The translations under genes were made by a program, and so were the position numbers. Shown piece by piece: positions 1-6,091 of a DNA stretch of 9,768 nucleotides. The notes beneath the pieces were generated by a model. The model ran no database searches. It was not told the origin of the DNA and worked only from the letters and a program-made list of their open reading frames with translations. The number at the start of each line of letters is the position of its first letter. Position 1 is the stretch's first letter. The stretch is from an uncultured Cyanobium sp. (GTDB lineage: Bacteria > Cyanobacteriota > Cyanobacteriia > PCC-6307 > Cyanobiaceae), in contig CALFOF010000366.1 of the NCBI GenBank assembly GCA_937919075.1, positions 1-9,768 on the forward strand. Reading direction: 5' to 3'.

Positions 1-10
1 CCCTTACTCT
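1..10 (+). promoter_or_regulatory. CCCTTACTCT upstream of psaF, also found upstream of gmk
   Basis: This 10-mer recurs exactly on the - strand at 1443-1452, upstream of gmk. Its TACTCT portion matches the TATAAT -10 consensus at four of six positions and would put the transcript start near 17, leaving a leader of about 45 nt. The upstream sequence needed to look for a -35 element is outside the window. Confidence 0.25.
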
Positions 11-23
11 CCGCAAGTGACAT

Positions 24-39
24 CCTGCCCGCTGGCAGG
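24..39. promoter_or_regulatory. Perfect 6-bp hairpin in the psaF leader
   Basis: CCTGCC and GGCAGG form a 6-bp stem around a 4-nt loop (CGCT), 22 nt before the psaF ATG. It could be a leader structure of the psaF mRNA or the tail of a terminator for a gene left of the window. Only three T residues follow, so a terminator role is weakly supported. A second palindrome, CCGGATCCGG (47-56), lies between it and the start codon. Confidence 0.3.
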
Positions 40-61
40 CCTTTCCCCGGATCCGGATACG

Positions 62-541
62 ATGCGCCGCCTTTTCGCCGTTCTGATTTCCGCCCTGCTG
101 ATCTTCGGCTTTGCCCCTGTGGCCCATGCCGATGTGGCCGGGCTCACTCCCTGCTCCGAAAGCCCCCGCTTTCAGCAGCGTGCCGCTGCCGCTGCCACTC
201 CGCAGGCCAAAGCCCGCTTCGAGATGTACAGCCAGGCCGTGTGCGGCACCGATGGTCTGCCCCACCTGATCGTTGATGGCCGCTGGAGCCATGCCGGCGA
301 TTTCATGATTCCGGGCATCGCCTTCCTCTACGTCGCCGGTTGCATCGGCTGGGCCGGTCGCGTCTACCTGCAGGCCATCCGTGGCAGCAAGGACGCCACC
401 ATGCGCGAGATCCAGATCGATGTGCCCCTGGCTCTGAAGAGCACCATCGCCGCGGCCACCTGGCCTCTGGCAGCCTTCAGCGAATTCACCAGCGGCAAGC
501 TGCTGGAATCCGATTCCAAGGTCACCGTTTCACCGCGCTGA
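62..541 (+). CDS. psaF: Photosystem I reaction center subunit III (PsaF)
   Basis: PsaF is a photosystem I subunit with one membrane-spanning region and a lumenal N-terminal domain that faces plastocyanin or cytochrome c6. The 159-residue precursor starts with MRRLF, a hydrophobic stretch and an AHA/DV cleavage site, giving a mature N-terminus at Asp24, as expected for a lumenal signal peptide. Cys31 and Cys61 match the family's conserved lumenal cysteine pair. A hydrophobic segment lies at about residues 82-105 and a second apolar stretch at about 122-143. The lumenal part has few lysines, as expected for a cyanobacterial PsaF without the plant lysine-rich docking helix. The ATG at 62 was chosen because an upstream in-frame GTG at 17 would put 15 polar, proline-containing residues in front of the signal peptide. 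psaJ follows 49 nt downstream and both genes share the terminator at 743-768. Identification is secure. Confidence 0.96.
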   Translation: MRRLFAVLISALLIFGFAPVAHADVAGLTPCSESPRFQQRAAAAATPQAKARFEMYSQAVCGTDGLPHLIVDGRWSHAGDFMIPGIAFLYVAGCIGWAGRVYLQAIRGSKDATMREIQIDVPLALKSTIAAATWPLAAFSEFTSGKLLESDSKVTVSPR

Positions 542-579
542 TCTCCGTTCAGCTGCCCCCATTCCCCTGTTCTCCACTT

Positions 580-583
580 GGAG
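580..583 (+). promoter_or_regulatory. Shine-Dalgarno site of psaJ
   Basis: GGAG is placed 7 nt upstream of the psaJ ATG. It is worth recording because most other starts in this window lack a recognisable Shine-Dalgarno sequence, and because it fixes the start of a 38-codon gene. Confidence 0.6.
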
Positions 584-590
584 CGCGTTC

Positions 591-707
591 ATGAAAAAAT
601 TCCTTACCACCGCCCCCGTTTTTGCCGCGATCTGGTTCACCCTTACTGCCGGAATCATGATCGAATTCAACCGCTTCTTTCCTGATCTTCTGTTCCATCC
701 CCTTTGA
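591..707 (+). CDS. psaJ: Photosystem I subunit IX (PsaJ), 38 aa
   Basis: PsaJ is a very small hydrophobic photosystem I subunit that sits beside PsaF in the membrane and helps stabilise it. The reading frame encodes 38 residues, beginning [15 protein letters not shown] and ending DLLFHPL. It has one transmembrane helix (about residues 9-25), followed by the family's EFNRFFPD segment. The length is typical of cyanobacterial PsaJ (about 38-44 residues). A GGAG Shine-Dalgarno sequence at 580-583 lies 7 nt before the ATG, the best ribosome binding site in this part of the window. Position directly behind psaF and ahead of the terminator supports a psaFJ operon. The gene is short enough to be missed by length-filtered gene callers. 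Confidence 0.95.
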   Translation: MKKFLTTAPVFAAIWFTLTAGIMIEFNRFFPDLLFHPL

Positions 708-742
708 TCCGCAGGCTTCCATCCGTAGCCTCTGACCCTCGC

Positions 743-768
743 AAGCGGCCTCAACGGCCGCTTTTTTT
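743..768 (+). terminator. Rho-independent terminator of psaFJ
   Basis: A perfect 8-bp stem (AAGCGGCC pairing with GGCCGCTT) with a 5-nt loop (TCAAC) is followed directly by a run of T, the last two stem bases merging into the tract. It starts 35 nt after the psaJ stop codon. The opposite strand has no T-run after the hairpin, so it should act mainly on rightward transcription from psaFJ. It lies just before the 3' end of the convergent gmk gene. Confidence 0.88.
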
Positions 769-786
769 ATGGCTTCAGCGGCGGCT

Positions 787-1419
787 TCAACTGCTGGCTA
801 GCCGCAGCAGGGCTTCCAGTTCGCCGATGGCGGTCTCCAAGTCGGCGTTCACCACCACGGCGTCGAATTCAGGGGCGGCGGCCAGTTCTTCCCGGGCCCG
901 ACGCAGCCGCCGTTCGATTGCGCTGTCGTCGTCGGTGCCGCGGCCGCGGATGCGCCGCTCCAGTTCCTGCAGCGATGGGGGTTCGATGAACACCTGGAAT
1001 CCCTGCGGGAAGCTGCGCCGTACCTGGCGAGCACCCTCCAGTTCGATTTCCAGCAGCACCGGCTGGCCCTGGGCCAGATGCTCGCTCACGGGCGCCCGTG
1101 GAGTGCCGTAGAGATTGCCGGCAAATTCGGCCCACTCCAGCAGCCCTGCGGCGGCCACCTGCTGCTCGAACTGCTCCCGGCTCATAAAGAAGTAGTGCTC
1201 CCCTTCCTGTTCCCCGCTGCGGGGCGCGCGCGTGGTGGCTGACACCGACAGCCAGATCTGCGGATGGCGCTGGCGCAGCGCAGCCACGAGCGTGCCTTTG
1301 CCTACTCCGCTGGGACCGGTGATCACCGTGAGCCGCCCCGGGCCCGCCGCTGCTGCCATTTCTGCTGGCTTCTCTGCTCCCGTTGCCGCTGCCCTTGCCA
1401 CTGCCGTTACCTCCGCCAT
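787..1419 (-). CDS. gmk: Guanylate kinase
   Basis: Guanylate kinase phosphorylates GMP to GDP with ATP in the cytoplasm, for GTP/dGTP supply and GMP recycling. The 210-residue product carries the P-loop GPSGVGKGT at residues 35-43. The GMP-binding region follows ([19 protein letters not shown], about 60-78), then [13 protein letters not shown] (95-107), [12 protein letters not shown] (123-134) and the arginine-rich lid [10 protein letters not shown] (170-179). The core begins near residue 29. The first 20 residues are an Ala-rich extension, and a second in-frame ATG at 1359 would give a 190-residue protein closer to the usual guanylate kinase length; I cannot decide between the two starts. 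The gene is divergent from the NFACT gene with about 80 nt between starts, and convergent with psaFJ. Identification is secure. Confidence 0.95.
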   Translation of the reverse strand: MAEVTAVARAAATGAEKPAEMAAAAGPGRLTVITGPSGVGKGTLVAALRQRHPQIWLSVSATTRAPRSGEQEGEHYFFMSREQFEQQVAAAGLLEWAEFAGNLYGTPRAPVSEHLAQGQPVLLEIELEGARQVRRSFPQGFQVFIEPPSLQELERRIRGRGTDDDSAIERRLRRAREELAAAPEFDAVVVNADLETAIGELEALLRLASS

Positions 1420-1442
1420 CGGGCGATCGCACGTGAGACAGC

Positions 1443-1452
1443 AGAGTAAGGG
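1443..1452 (-). promoter_or_regulatory. CCCTTACTCT upstream of gmk (candidate -10 region)
   Basis: The second copy of the 10-mer is read toward gmk and lies 24-33 nt before its ATG. TACTCT would serve as a weak -10, giving a short leader. Its presence upstream of two genes transcribed toward each other suggests a shared promoter element, but coincidence is not excluded. Confidence 0.25.
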
Positions 1453-1499
1453 GCTTGTCTGTCGGCGCCGCTCCCTTGACCTCCCGGACGCTCCAACCC

Positions 1500-3212
1500 A
1501 TGGACGTCACCACCTTGCGGGCGGTGCTCGCCGAGTTGCGGCCGCAGCTGCTGCCGAGCCGCTTCGAGAAGGCCCAGCAGCCCAGCGCCCACAGCCTCCA
1601 GCTCGGCTTTCGCGCCCTCGATGGTCGCCACTGGCTGGAGCTGAGCTGGTGGGCGGATGCGCCACGCCTGCTGCCGATCGACCCTCCCGCCCGGCGCGGT
1701 GAGGGCAGCACCCTGGCCCAGCAGCTGCAGCACGGGCTGGGCGGCCTGGCGCTGGTGGCGATCGATCAGCACGGCTGGGAGCGGGTGGTGGAGCTGGGCT
1801 TTGCCCCCCGTCCCGGTGAAGCGATCTGCCGCTCGCTGGTGGTAGAGCTGATGGGCCGCCACAGCAACCTCTTTCTGCTGGAGGGCCAGCGGCGTGTGGT
1901 GGCCCTGGGCCGGCAGGTGAAGCCGCACGAATCCCGGCTGCGGCCGATTGCCAGTGGCGACACCTACAGCCCACCACCGCCCCTGCAAGCCGATCCTCCC
2001 GACGCGGGCGAAACGCCGGCGCACTGGCGCCGCCGCCTGCAGCTCCTGCCCCTGCCGCTCGGCAAGGCGTTGCTGCAGAGCTACCAGGGCATCAGCCCAG
2101 CCCTGGCCCTGCAGTTGGCCGGCGATCACCCCGACAGCTCCGCAGCGCTGCTGAAACTGCCAGTTGAAGAGCTGAGTGATGCGCAATGGAGCGCCCTCTG
2201 GGCGGCCTGGCAGCAATGGCTCGGCGACCTGGCGGCGGATCGCTTCGGCTTCGCCACCGGTGGAGCCACCGCCTACCGCTGCTGGGGCACCGAGCTGACC
2301 GGTGCGGTGGGGCGCCCCCTGGCGCAGCTCTACGACCAGCAGCTCACGGCCCAGGCGTTCCAGCTGCGCCACGATCAGCTGCAGCGGCGCCTGATCACCG
2401 CCCGTGATCGCCAGAGCGCTCAGCGGGCCGAGCAGCAGGCGTTGCTGGAGCAGGCGGCTGGCTGCGACCACCTGCGGCGGCAGGCGGATGCCCTGCTCTG
2501 CCTGGCCGATCCCAGCCGCGACCAGGTGGCAGAGGCGCAGACGCTCTACAAGAAGGCGCGCCGGTTGCAGCGTTCCTCCGCCGTGATCACCACGCTGCTG
2601 GAGCGCCACGACCAGCAGCTGGAGCGCATGGAAGCGAGCTTGGCCTTCCTTGAGCTGCACCGGCCCGAGCGGCCCACCCCCGACGCCCTGCGCGGGGCGT
2701 TGGAGGATCTCGCCGCCCTCGAAGACGATGTGGAGGAACTGCTCAGCCTCAGCGGCCGTGAGCGGGACACAGGCCGGCGCAAAGCTCGCGCGCGGCGGCA
2801 GACCGTGCCCTGCCAGCCGCTGGAGTTCCTCACTGCCACAGGGCTGCGCGTGCAGGTAGGCCGCAACCACCGCCAGAACGAATGGATCAGCCTGCGTCAG
2901 GCGCGCCGCGGCGATCTCTGGTTCCATGCCCAGGAATGCCCGGGCAGCCACGTGATGCTCAAGAGCTCGGAGGCTCCCGCCACTGACGCGGACCTGCAGG
3001 CGGCGGCCGATCTGGCTGCCCGCTTCAGCCGCGCCCGCGGCAACGCCCGCGTGCCGGTGGTGATGGTGCCCAGCGACCAGTTGCAGCGCATTGCCGGGGC
3101 CGGACCGGGCACCGTGCGCCACCGGGGCGGCGAGGTGCTGTGGGGCGACCCTGGCCGCGGCGCCACCCTGTGCAGTCACTCCTTAGGCTCAGCTCCAGCG
3201 CCTGGGCCATGA
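1500..3212 (+). CDS. NFACT-family protein, RqcH/Rqc2-like ribosome quality control factor
   Basis: NFACT proteins (older annotation: fibronectin-binding protein A) bind stalled large ribosomal subunits carrying peptidyl-tRNA. Bacterial RqcH recruits tRNA-Ala to add C-terminal alanine tails. The 570-residue product has the expected order: an NFACT-N domain (about 1-150) with the signature ELMGRHSN at 116-123, a helical middle region, a coiled coil with [16 protein letters not shown] (345-360; coil about 280-425), and a C-terminal NFACT-R domain (about 448-556) with [14 protein letters not shown] at 472-485 and a GAGPGTV segment at 533-539. The Asp-Arg pair reported as important in RqcH appears here as Glu94-Arg95. 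The ATG at 1500 was chosen over an upstream in-frame GTG at 1455 because the domain starts immediately after it. The stop codon overlaps the tatC start (ATGA), suggesting translational coupling. Family assignment is strong; alanine-tailing activity is inferred. Confidence 0.9.
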   Translation: MDVTTLRAVLAELRPQLLPSRFEKAQQPSAHSLQLGFRALDGRHWLELSWWADAPRLLPIDPPARRGEGSTLAQQLQHGLGGLALVAIDQHGWERVVELGFAPRPGEAICRSLVVELMGRHSNLFLLEGQRRVVALGRQVKPHESRLRPIASGDTYSPPPPLQADPPDAGETPAHWRRRLQLLPLPLGKALLQSYQGISPALALQLAGDHPDSSAALLKLPVEELSDAQWSALWAAWQQWLGDLAADRFGFATGGATAYRCWGTELTGAVGRPLAQLYDQQLTAQAFQLRHDQLQRRLITARDRQSAQRAEQQALLEQAAGCDHLRRQADALLCLADPSRDQVAEAQTLYKKARRLQRSSAVITTLLERHDQQLERMEASLAFLELHRPERPTPDALRGALEDLAALEDDVEELLSLSGRERDTGRRKARARRQTVPCQPLEFLTATGLRVQVGRNHRQNEWISLRQARRGDLWFHAQECPGSHVMLKSSEAPATDADLQAAADLAARFSRARGNARVPVVMVPSDQLQRIAGAGPGTVRHRGGEVLWGDPGRGATLCSHSLGSAPAPGP

Positions 3213-3997
3213 GCGAACCTCCCCTCCCTGCACCCCCTCCACCCATCCGGGTGCCACCGGCGGATGAATTTCCCGCTGAGGTGGAGATGAGCCTGGTGGA
3301 TCATCTTGAGGAGCTGCGGCGCCGGGTGCTGCGCAGCCTGTTGGCGGTGGTGGCGGCGGCCGGTGGGTGTTTGCTGCTGGTGAAGCCACTCGTGCGCCTG
3401 CTGGAGATGCCTGCCGTGGGCATGCGCTTCCTGCAGCTCGCCCCAGGCGAATTCCTGTTCGTGTCCATCAAGGTGGCCGGCTATGCCGGCCTCACGTTGG
3501 CTCTGCCCTACGTGCTCTACGAGGGGCTGGGTTTTGTGTTGCCTGGGCTCACGCGCAGAGAGCGGCGTCTGGTGGCGCCTGCCGTGGCGGGATCCGCTGT
3601 GTTGTTCGCGGCTGGGCTCACCTTCGCCTGGTGGGCGCTGGTGCCGGCCGCACTGCGGTTTCTGGTCAGCTACGGCGCCGATGTGGTGGAGCCGATCTGG
3701 TCGATCGAGCGCTACTTGGATTTCGTGCTGCTGTTGATGGTGGCCACCGGGCTGGCCTTTCAGCTGCCGGTGCTGCAGCTGCTGCTGGGTGCGTTCGGCC
3801 TGATTCGCTCCGCTGCCATGTTGAAGGCGTGGCGCTGGGTGGTGCTGGTGGCGGCCCTGGCCGGCGCCGTGCTCACGCCCTCCACCGACCCCGTCACGAT
3901 GCTGCTGCTCACCGGCTCGATCACGGCCCTGTTCCTGGTGGGCGTGGCCCTGGTGGCCCTCACCGAACGGTTTCGGCCTGTCGCCAGCGGCGCCTGA
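3209..3997 (+). CDS. tatC: Sec-independent protein translocase subunit TatC
   Basis: TatC is the core receptor of the twin-arginine translocase, which moves folded proteins carrying RR signal peptides across cyanobacterial thylakoid and plasma membranes. The 262-residue protein has a proline-rich N-terminal tail (about 1-25) and then the TatC signature MSLVDHLEELRRRV (27-40). Other landmarks are LAPGEF at 77-82, with the conserved Glu81 of the signal-peptide binding face, the GLAFQLPV helix (181-188) and VLTPSTDP (221-228). Six hydrophobic helices can be drawn. From memory, the SIERYLDFVLLLM and FQLP segments resemble plastid TatC more than E. coli TatC. No Shine-Dalgarno is visible, and the ATG lies inside the stop codon of the upstream NFACT gene, so coupled translation is likely. 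It converges with the DUF3067 gene. Its candidate substrate PetC is encoded about 0.5 kb downstream. Confidence 0.95.
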   Translation: MSEPPLPAPPPPIRVPPADEFPAEVEMSLVDHLEELRRRVLRSLLAVVAAAGGCLLLVKPLVRLLEMPAVGMRFLQLAPGEFLFVSIKVAGYAGLTLALPYVLYEGLGFVLPGLTRRERRLVAPAVAGSAVLFAAGLTFAWWALVPAALRFLVSYGADVVEPIWSIERYLDFVLLLMVATGLAFQLPVLQLLLGAFGLIRSAAMLKAWRWVVLVAALAGAVLTPSTDPVTMLLLTGSITALFLVGVALVALTERFRPVASGA

Positions 3998-4009
3998 GGC
4001 CAGGCTCAG
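3992..4009. other. Small hairpin between convergent stop codons of tatC and DUF3067
   Basis: Only 8 nt separate the two stop codons. The junction can form either GCCTG/CAGGC (3992-3996 with 4001-4005, 4-nt loop) or CTGAG/CTCAG (3994-3998 with 4005-4009, 6-nt loop). Neither has a T-run on either strand, so it is at best a weak bidirectional structure, not a standard terminator. Confidence 0.25.
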
Positions 4010-4374
4010 AGCAGGAATTCACTGGTCCGCCCGCCTTCAGCCGGCTCCAGGGTGAGGCTCATCGCCCGGCCGAGACGGGGCTTGTCGCGGGTGGTGGTGA
4101 GCCACTGGCGCACCTGATCGGCCACCCCGAGGTTGTTAAGCAGCTCGATCAGCTCCTGCAGCTTGGCCTCATAGCCCTCGGCGTCGAGCGGAAACGACTG
4201 TTGCTCCAGGTAGGCCCACATCACCTGCAGATAGAGACGGCCACGCCGTTGCACCAGCTGGAGGTCGTAGGAAGCATGCCAGCGCTGACGCAGCAGCTGC
4301 AGCACTTCATCGAGCTGGAGGGGGGCGAAGCGGCCGCTGGAGCCGGGCTCAGCAACCGGATCAGGCAGGGACAC
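4006..4374 (-). CDS. DUF3067 domain-containing protein (function unknown)
   Basis: This is a small soluble-looking protein matching the cyanobacterial/plastid DUF3067 family as I remember it. The core runs from [15 protein letters not shown] through [29 protein letters not shown] and [10 protein letters not shown] to [10 protein letters not shown]. No signal peptide, transmembrane segment or metal-binding motif is evident, and no function is assigned. The start is uncertain. The frame is open back to a TTG at 4458 (150 aa), with in-frame GTGs at 4398 and 4374. I list the GTG at 4374 (122 aa, beginning [11 protein letters not shown]) because the longer N-terminus is Arg/Pro-rich, looks non-conserved and runs into the petC promoter region. 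No clear Shine-Dalgarno supports any choice. The gene converges on tatC and diverges from petC, which suggests but does not prove a role near Rieske/cytochrome b6f biogenesis. Confidence 0.82.
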   Translation of the reverse strand: MSLPDPVAEPGSSGRFAPLQLDEVLQLLRQRWHASYDLQLVQRRGRLYLQVMWAYLEQQSFPLDAEGYEAKLQELIELLNNLGVADQVRQWLTTTRDKPRLGRAMSLTLEPAEGGRTSEFLL

Positions 4375-4462
4375 GGCGGCGAAACAGGGAAACTCCACAA
4401 CAGCATGTTGCGCCGCAGGCGCAAGCCGGCGCCTGGCAAAACGTGGCGGCCAGGGCAACGTC

Positions 4463-4468
4463 CATAAT
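4463..4468 (+). promoter_or_regulatory. Candidate -10 element of the petC-petA promoter
   Basis: CATAAT matches the TATAAT consensus at five of six positions in an otherwise GC-rich stretch. It would place the transcript start near 4475, about 30 nt before the petC ATG. No good -35 hexamer is visible 16-18 nt upstream, so the assignment rests on the -10 match and position alone. Confidence 0.4.
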
Positions 4469-4493
4469 GGGCGCCTCGATGCTTCGGCACCCA

Positions 4494-4503
4494 GGAACGT
4501 TCC
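4494..4503. promoter_or_regulatory. Perfect 10-bp palindrome overlapping the petC ribosome binding site
   Basis: GGAACGTTCC is an exact inverted repeat ending 2 nt before the petC ATG. Its left arm overlaps the only Shine-Dalgarno-like sequence (AGGA, 4493-4496, 9 nt from the start codon). It could be a protein-binding operator or, less likely because it has no loop, an RNA element limiting ribosome access. It is also short enough to be chance. Confidence 0.3.
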
Positions 4504-4505
4504 GT

Positions 4506-5042
4506 ATGACCCAGATCCCAGTGAGCGATGTGCCCGGAATGGGCCGTCGTCAGTTCATGAATCTGCTGACTTTCGGCTCCGTCACTGGTGTCGCCCTGGG
4601 TGCTCTCTACCCCGTTGCCCGCTATTTCATTCCCCCCCGGCCCGCCGGCGGTGGCGGTGGCACCACCGCCAAGGATGAACTGGGCAACACCGTCACCGCC
4701 ACGGGCTGGCTCAGCACGCACAAGGAGGGTGATCGCAGCCTCGTGCAAGGTCTGAAAGGGGATCCCACCTATCTGCTGGTGGAAGGATCTGACGCCATCG
4801 GCAGCTACGGCATCAACGCCATCTGCACCCACCTGGGTTGCGTGGTGCCCTGGAACAGTGGCGCTAACAAATTCGTCTGCCCTTGCCACGGCAGTCAGTA
4901 CGACCCCACCGGCAAGGTGGTGCGTGGTCCTGCCCCGTTGTCGCTCGCCCTGGCCAACGTCTCGATTGAGAACGACACCGTTTTCCTGAGCACATGGACC
5001 GACACCGATTTCCGCACCGGTGAAAAGCCCTGGTGGGCCTGA
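4506..5042 (+). CDS. petC: Cytochrome b6-f complex Rieske iron-sulfur subunit (PetC)
   Basis: PetC carries the [2Fe-2S] Rieske cluster that takes electrons from plastoquinol and passes them to cytochrome f on the lumenal side of the thylakoid membrane. The 178-residue product contains both cluster motifs, CTHLGC at 107-112 and CPCHGS at 125-130. These supply the two Cys and two His ligands (Cys107, His109, Cys125, His128) and the disulfide pair Cys112/Cys127. The N-terminus has a twin arginine (Arg14-Arg15, [12 protein letters not shown]) before a single hydrophobic anchor (about 17-42), the family's uncleaved Tat signal anchor. A Gly-rich hinge (GGGGG, 48-52) links the anchor to the soluble domain. 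The ATG at 4506 gives the usual length for this family; extension to 4443 would add 21 unrelated residues. petA follows after 44 nt. Confidence 0.97.
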   Translation: MTQIPVSDVPGMGRRQFMNLLTFGSVTGVALGALYPVARYFIPPRPAGGGGGTTAKDELGNTVTATGWLSTHKEGDRSLVQGLKGDPTYLLVEGSDAIGSYGINAICTHLGCVVPWNSGANKFVCPCHGSQYDPTGKVVRGPAPLSLALANVSIENDTVFLSTWTDTDFRTGEKPWWA

Positions 5043-5086
5043 TCGTCCGACCGTCCATCTCCTCCTGTCGCCCGTCCGCCCACCCC
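5043..5086 (+). other. petC-petA spacer, pyrimidine-rich and without a Shine-Dalgarno
   Basis: The 44-nt spacer is dominated by C and T and contains three copies of CGTCC. It has no purine-rich Shine-Dalgarno before the petA ATG, no terminator hairpin and no obvious promoter. This fits a petCA co-transcript in which petA is translated by a Shine-Dalgarno-independent mechanism or by coupling. Confidence 0.5.
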
Positions 5087-6019
5087 ATGCGCCGCACCCT
5101 TTCCCTGCTGCTCTCCACCGTCCTGGCCTCGGCCGCCCTCTTCATGGCGCCGGCTGCCTCCTGGGCTTACCCCTTCTGGGCCCAGCAGAACTATGAGAGC
5201 CCCCGCGAAGCCACCGGCAAGCTCGTCTGCGCCAACTGCCACCTCGCCAAGTTGCCCACCCAGGTGGAAGTGCCCCAGGCCGTGATGCCTGACACCGTGT
5301 TCAAGGCGGTGGTGAAAATCCCCTACGACACCAGCCTTCAGCAGGTGGCCGCCGATGGCAGCCGCACAGGCCTCAACGTGGGTGCGGTGCTGATGCTCCC
5401 CGATGGCTTCACCCTTGCTCCGGCCGATCGCCTCAGCGACGAGCTGAAAGAGGAAACCGCTGGCGTCTACGTCACCCAGTACAGCGACGCCAACCCCAAC
5501 ATCCTGTTGGTGGGTCCCCTGCCGGGTGATCAGCACCAGGAGATCGTCTTCCCGATCCTCTCGCCCGATCCCGCCACCGACAGCGCCATCCACTTCGGCA
5601 AGTATTCGGTGCATGTGGGCGGCAACCGCGGCCGCGGCCAGGTTTATCCCACCGGTGAGAAGAGCAACAACGGTGTCTTCACCGCCCCTGCGGCTGGCAC
5701 CGTGAGTGCCATCACCGCCGGTGAGAACGGCGCCAGCGTTGTGGAGATCCTGGCTGCCGATGGCAGCACCGTGAGTGAAACCATTCCCGCTGGCCCTGCC
5801 CTGGCTGTGGCTGTCGGCGATGCCGTGGTGCTCAACGGCCCCCTCTCGGTGGATCCGAATGTGGGCGGCTTCGGTCAGCTGGATGCTGAGATCGTGCTGC
5901 AGAACCCGGTGCGCATCTACGGGATGCTTGCCTTCTTCGCCGCCGTCGCTCTCGCCCAGATCATGCTGGTGCTGAAGAAGAGGCAGGTGGAGAAAGTTCA
6001 GGCAGTCGAAGGCGTCTGA
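5087..6019 (+). CDS. petA: Apocytochrome f (PetA)
   Basis: Cytochrome f is the c-type cytochrome of the b6f complex. It accepts electrons from the Rieske protein and reduces plastocyanin or cytochrome c6 in the lumen. The 310-residue precursor has a 27-residue signal peptide ending ASWA, cleaved before YPFWAQQNY. The new N-terminal Tyr28 is the axial heme ligand typical of cytochrome f. The heme attachment motif CANCH follows at 48-52 (mature Cys21, Cys24, His25). A large beta domain and a small domain (about 195-255) lead to one C-terminal transmembrane helix (about 276-297) and a basic cytoplasmic tail (KKRQVEK). The ATG at 5087 was chosen because it opens the signal peptide directly; the frame extends to 5033, overlapping the end of petC, without a sensible N-terminus. 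Confidence 0.97.
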   Translation: MRRTLSLLLSTVLASAALFMAPAASWAYPFWAQQNYESPREATGKLVCANCHLAKLPTQVEVPQAVMPDTVFKAVVKIPYDTSLQQVAADGSRTGLNVGAVLMLPDGFTLAPADRLSDELKEETAGVYVTQYSDANPNILLVGPLPGDQHQEIVFPILSPDPATDSAIHFGKYSVHVGGNRGRGQVYPTGEKSNNGVFTAPAAGTVSAITAGENGASVVEILAADGSTVSETIPAGPALAVAVGDAVVLNGPLSVDPNVGGFGQLDAEIVLQNPVRIYGMLAFFAAVALAQIMLVLKKRQVEKVQAVEGV

Positions 6020-6035
6020 GGCTCTTGAGGCTCTT
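6018..6035. repeat. Two-copy 9-bp tandem repeat at the petA stop codon
   Basis: GAGGCTCTT is repeated twice exactly, starting within the petA stop codon. The second GGCTC (6029-6033) can pair with GAGCC at 6047-6051 across a 13-nt loop. That 5-bp stem has only a poor T-rich tail (ATTTCTCTT), so I do not call it a terminator. Confidence 0.5.
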
Positions 6036-6091
6036 CCGTATTTACTGAGCCATTTCTCTTGGCGCTTTTTCCCCCAGCTCTGCCGGCGGCG

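Noticed and set aside
1423..1430. HIP1 palindrome GCGATCGC just upstream of gmk
   Set aside because: It is the only copy I found in the window. One copy is in line with chance for a GC-rich 8-mer at this length, so no HIP1 enrichment or function is inferred.
1476..1481. TTGACC resembling a -35 element before the NFACT gene
   Set aside because: It lies only about 19 nt before the start codon, leaving no room for a -10 element and transcript start.
869..1711. 280-codon - strand frame across gmk and the NFACT start
   Set aside because: The translation is Ser/Gly/Arg-rich and out of frame with the P-loop protein gmk, which explains the region fully.
1407..3179. 590-codon open frame on the - strand opposite the NFACT gene
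   Set aside because: It is antisense to a gene with clear domain motifs. Its translation is rich in His, Gln and Ala with no recognisable domain, as expected from the complement of GC-rich coding sequence with few stops.
3367..4467. 366-codon + strand frame spanning tatC and DUF3067
   Set aside because: It runs out of frame through tatC and antisense through DUF3067, both of which have convincing conserved motifs. Its translation is Arg/Gly/Ala-rich.
4895..5614. 239-codon - strand frame opposite petC and petA
   Set aside because: It is antisense to petA and the end of petC. The composition is Gly/His-rich and no motif is present.
6029..6051. Possible petCA terminator after petA
   Set aside because: It has only a 5-bp stem with a 13-nt loop and an interrupted T-rich tail, much weaker than the psaFJ terminator.
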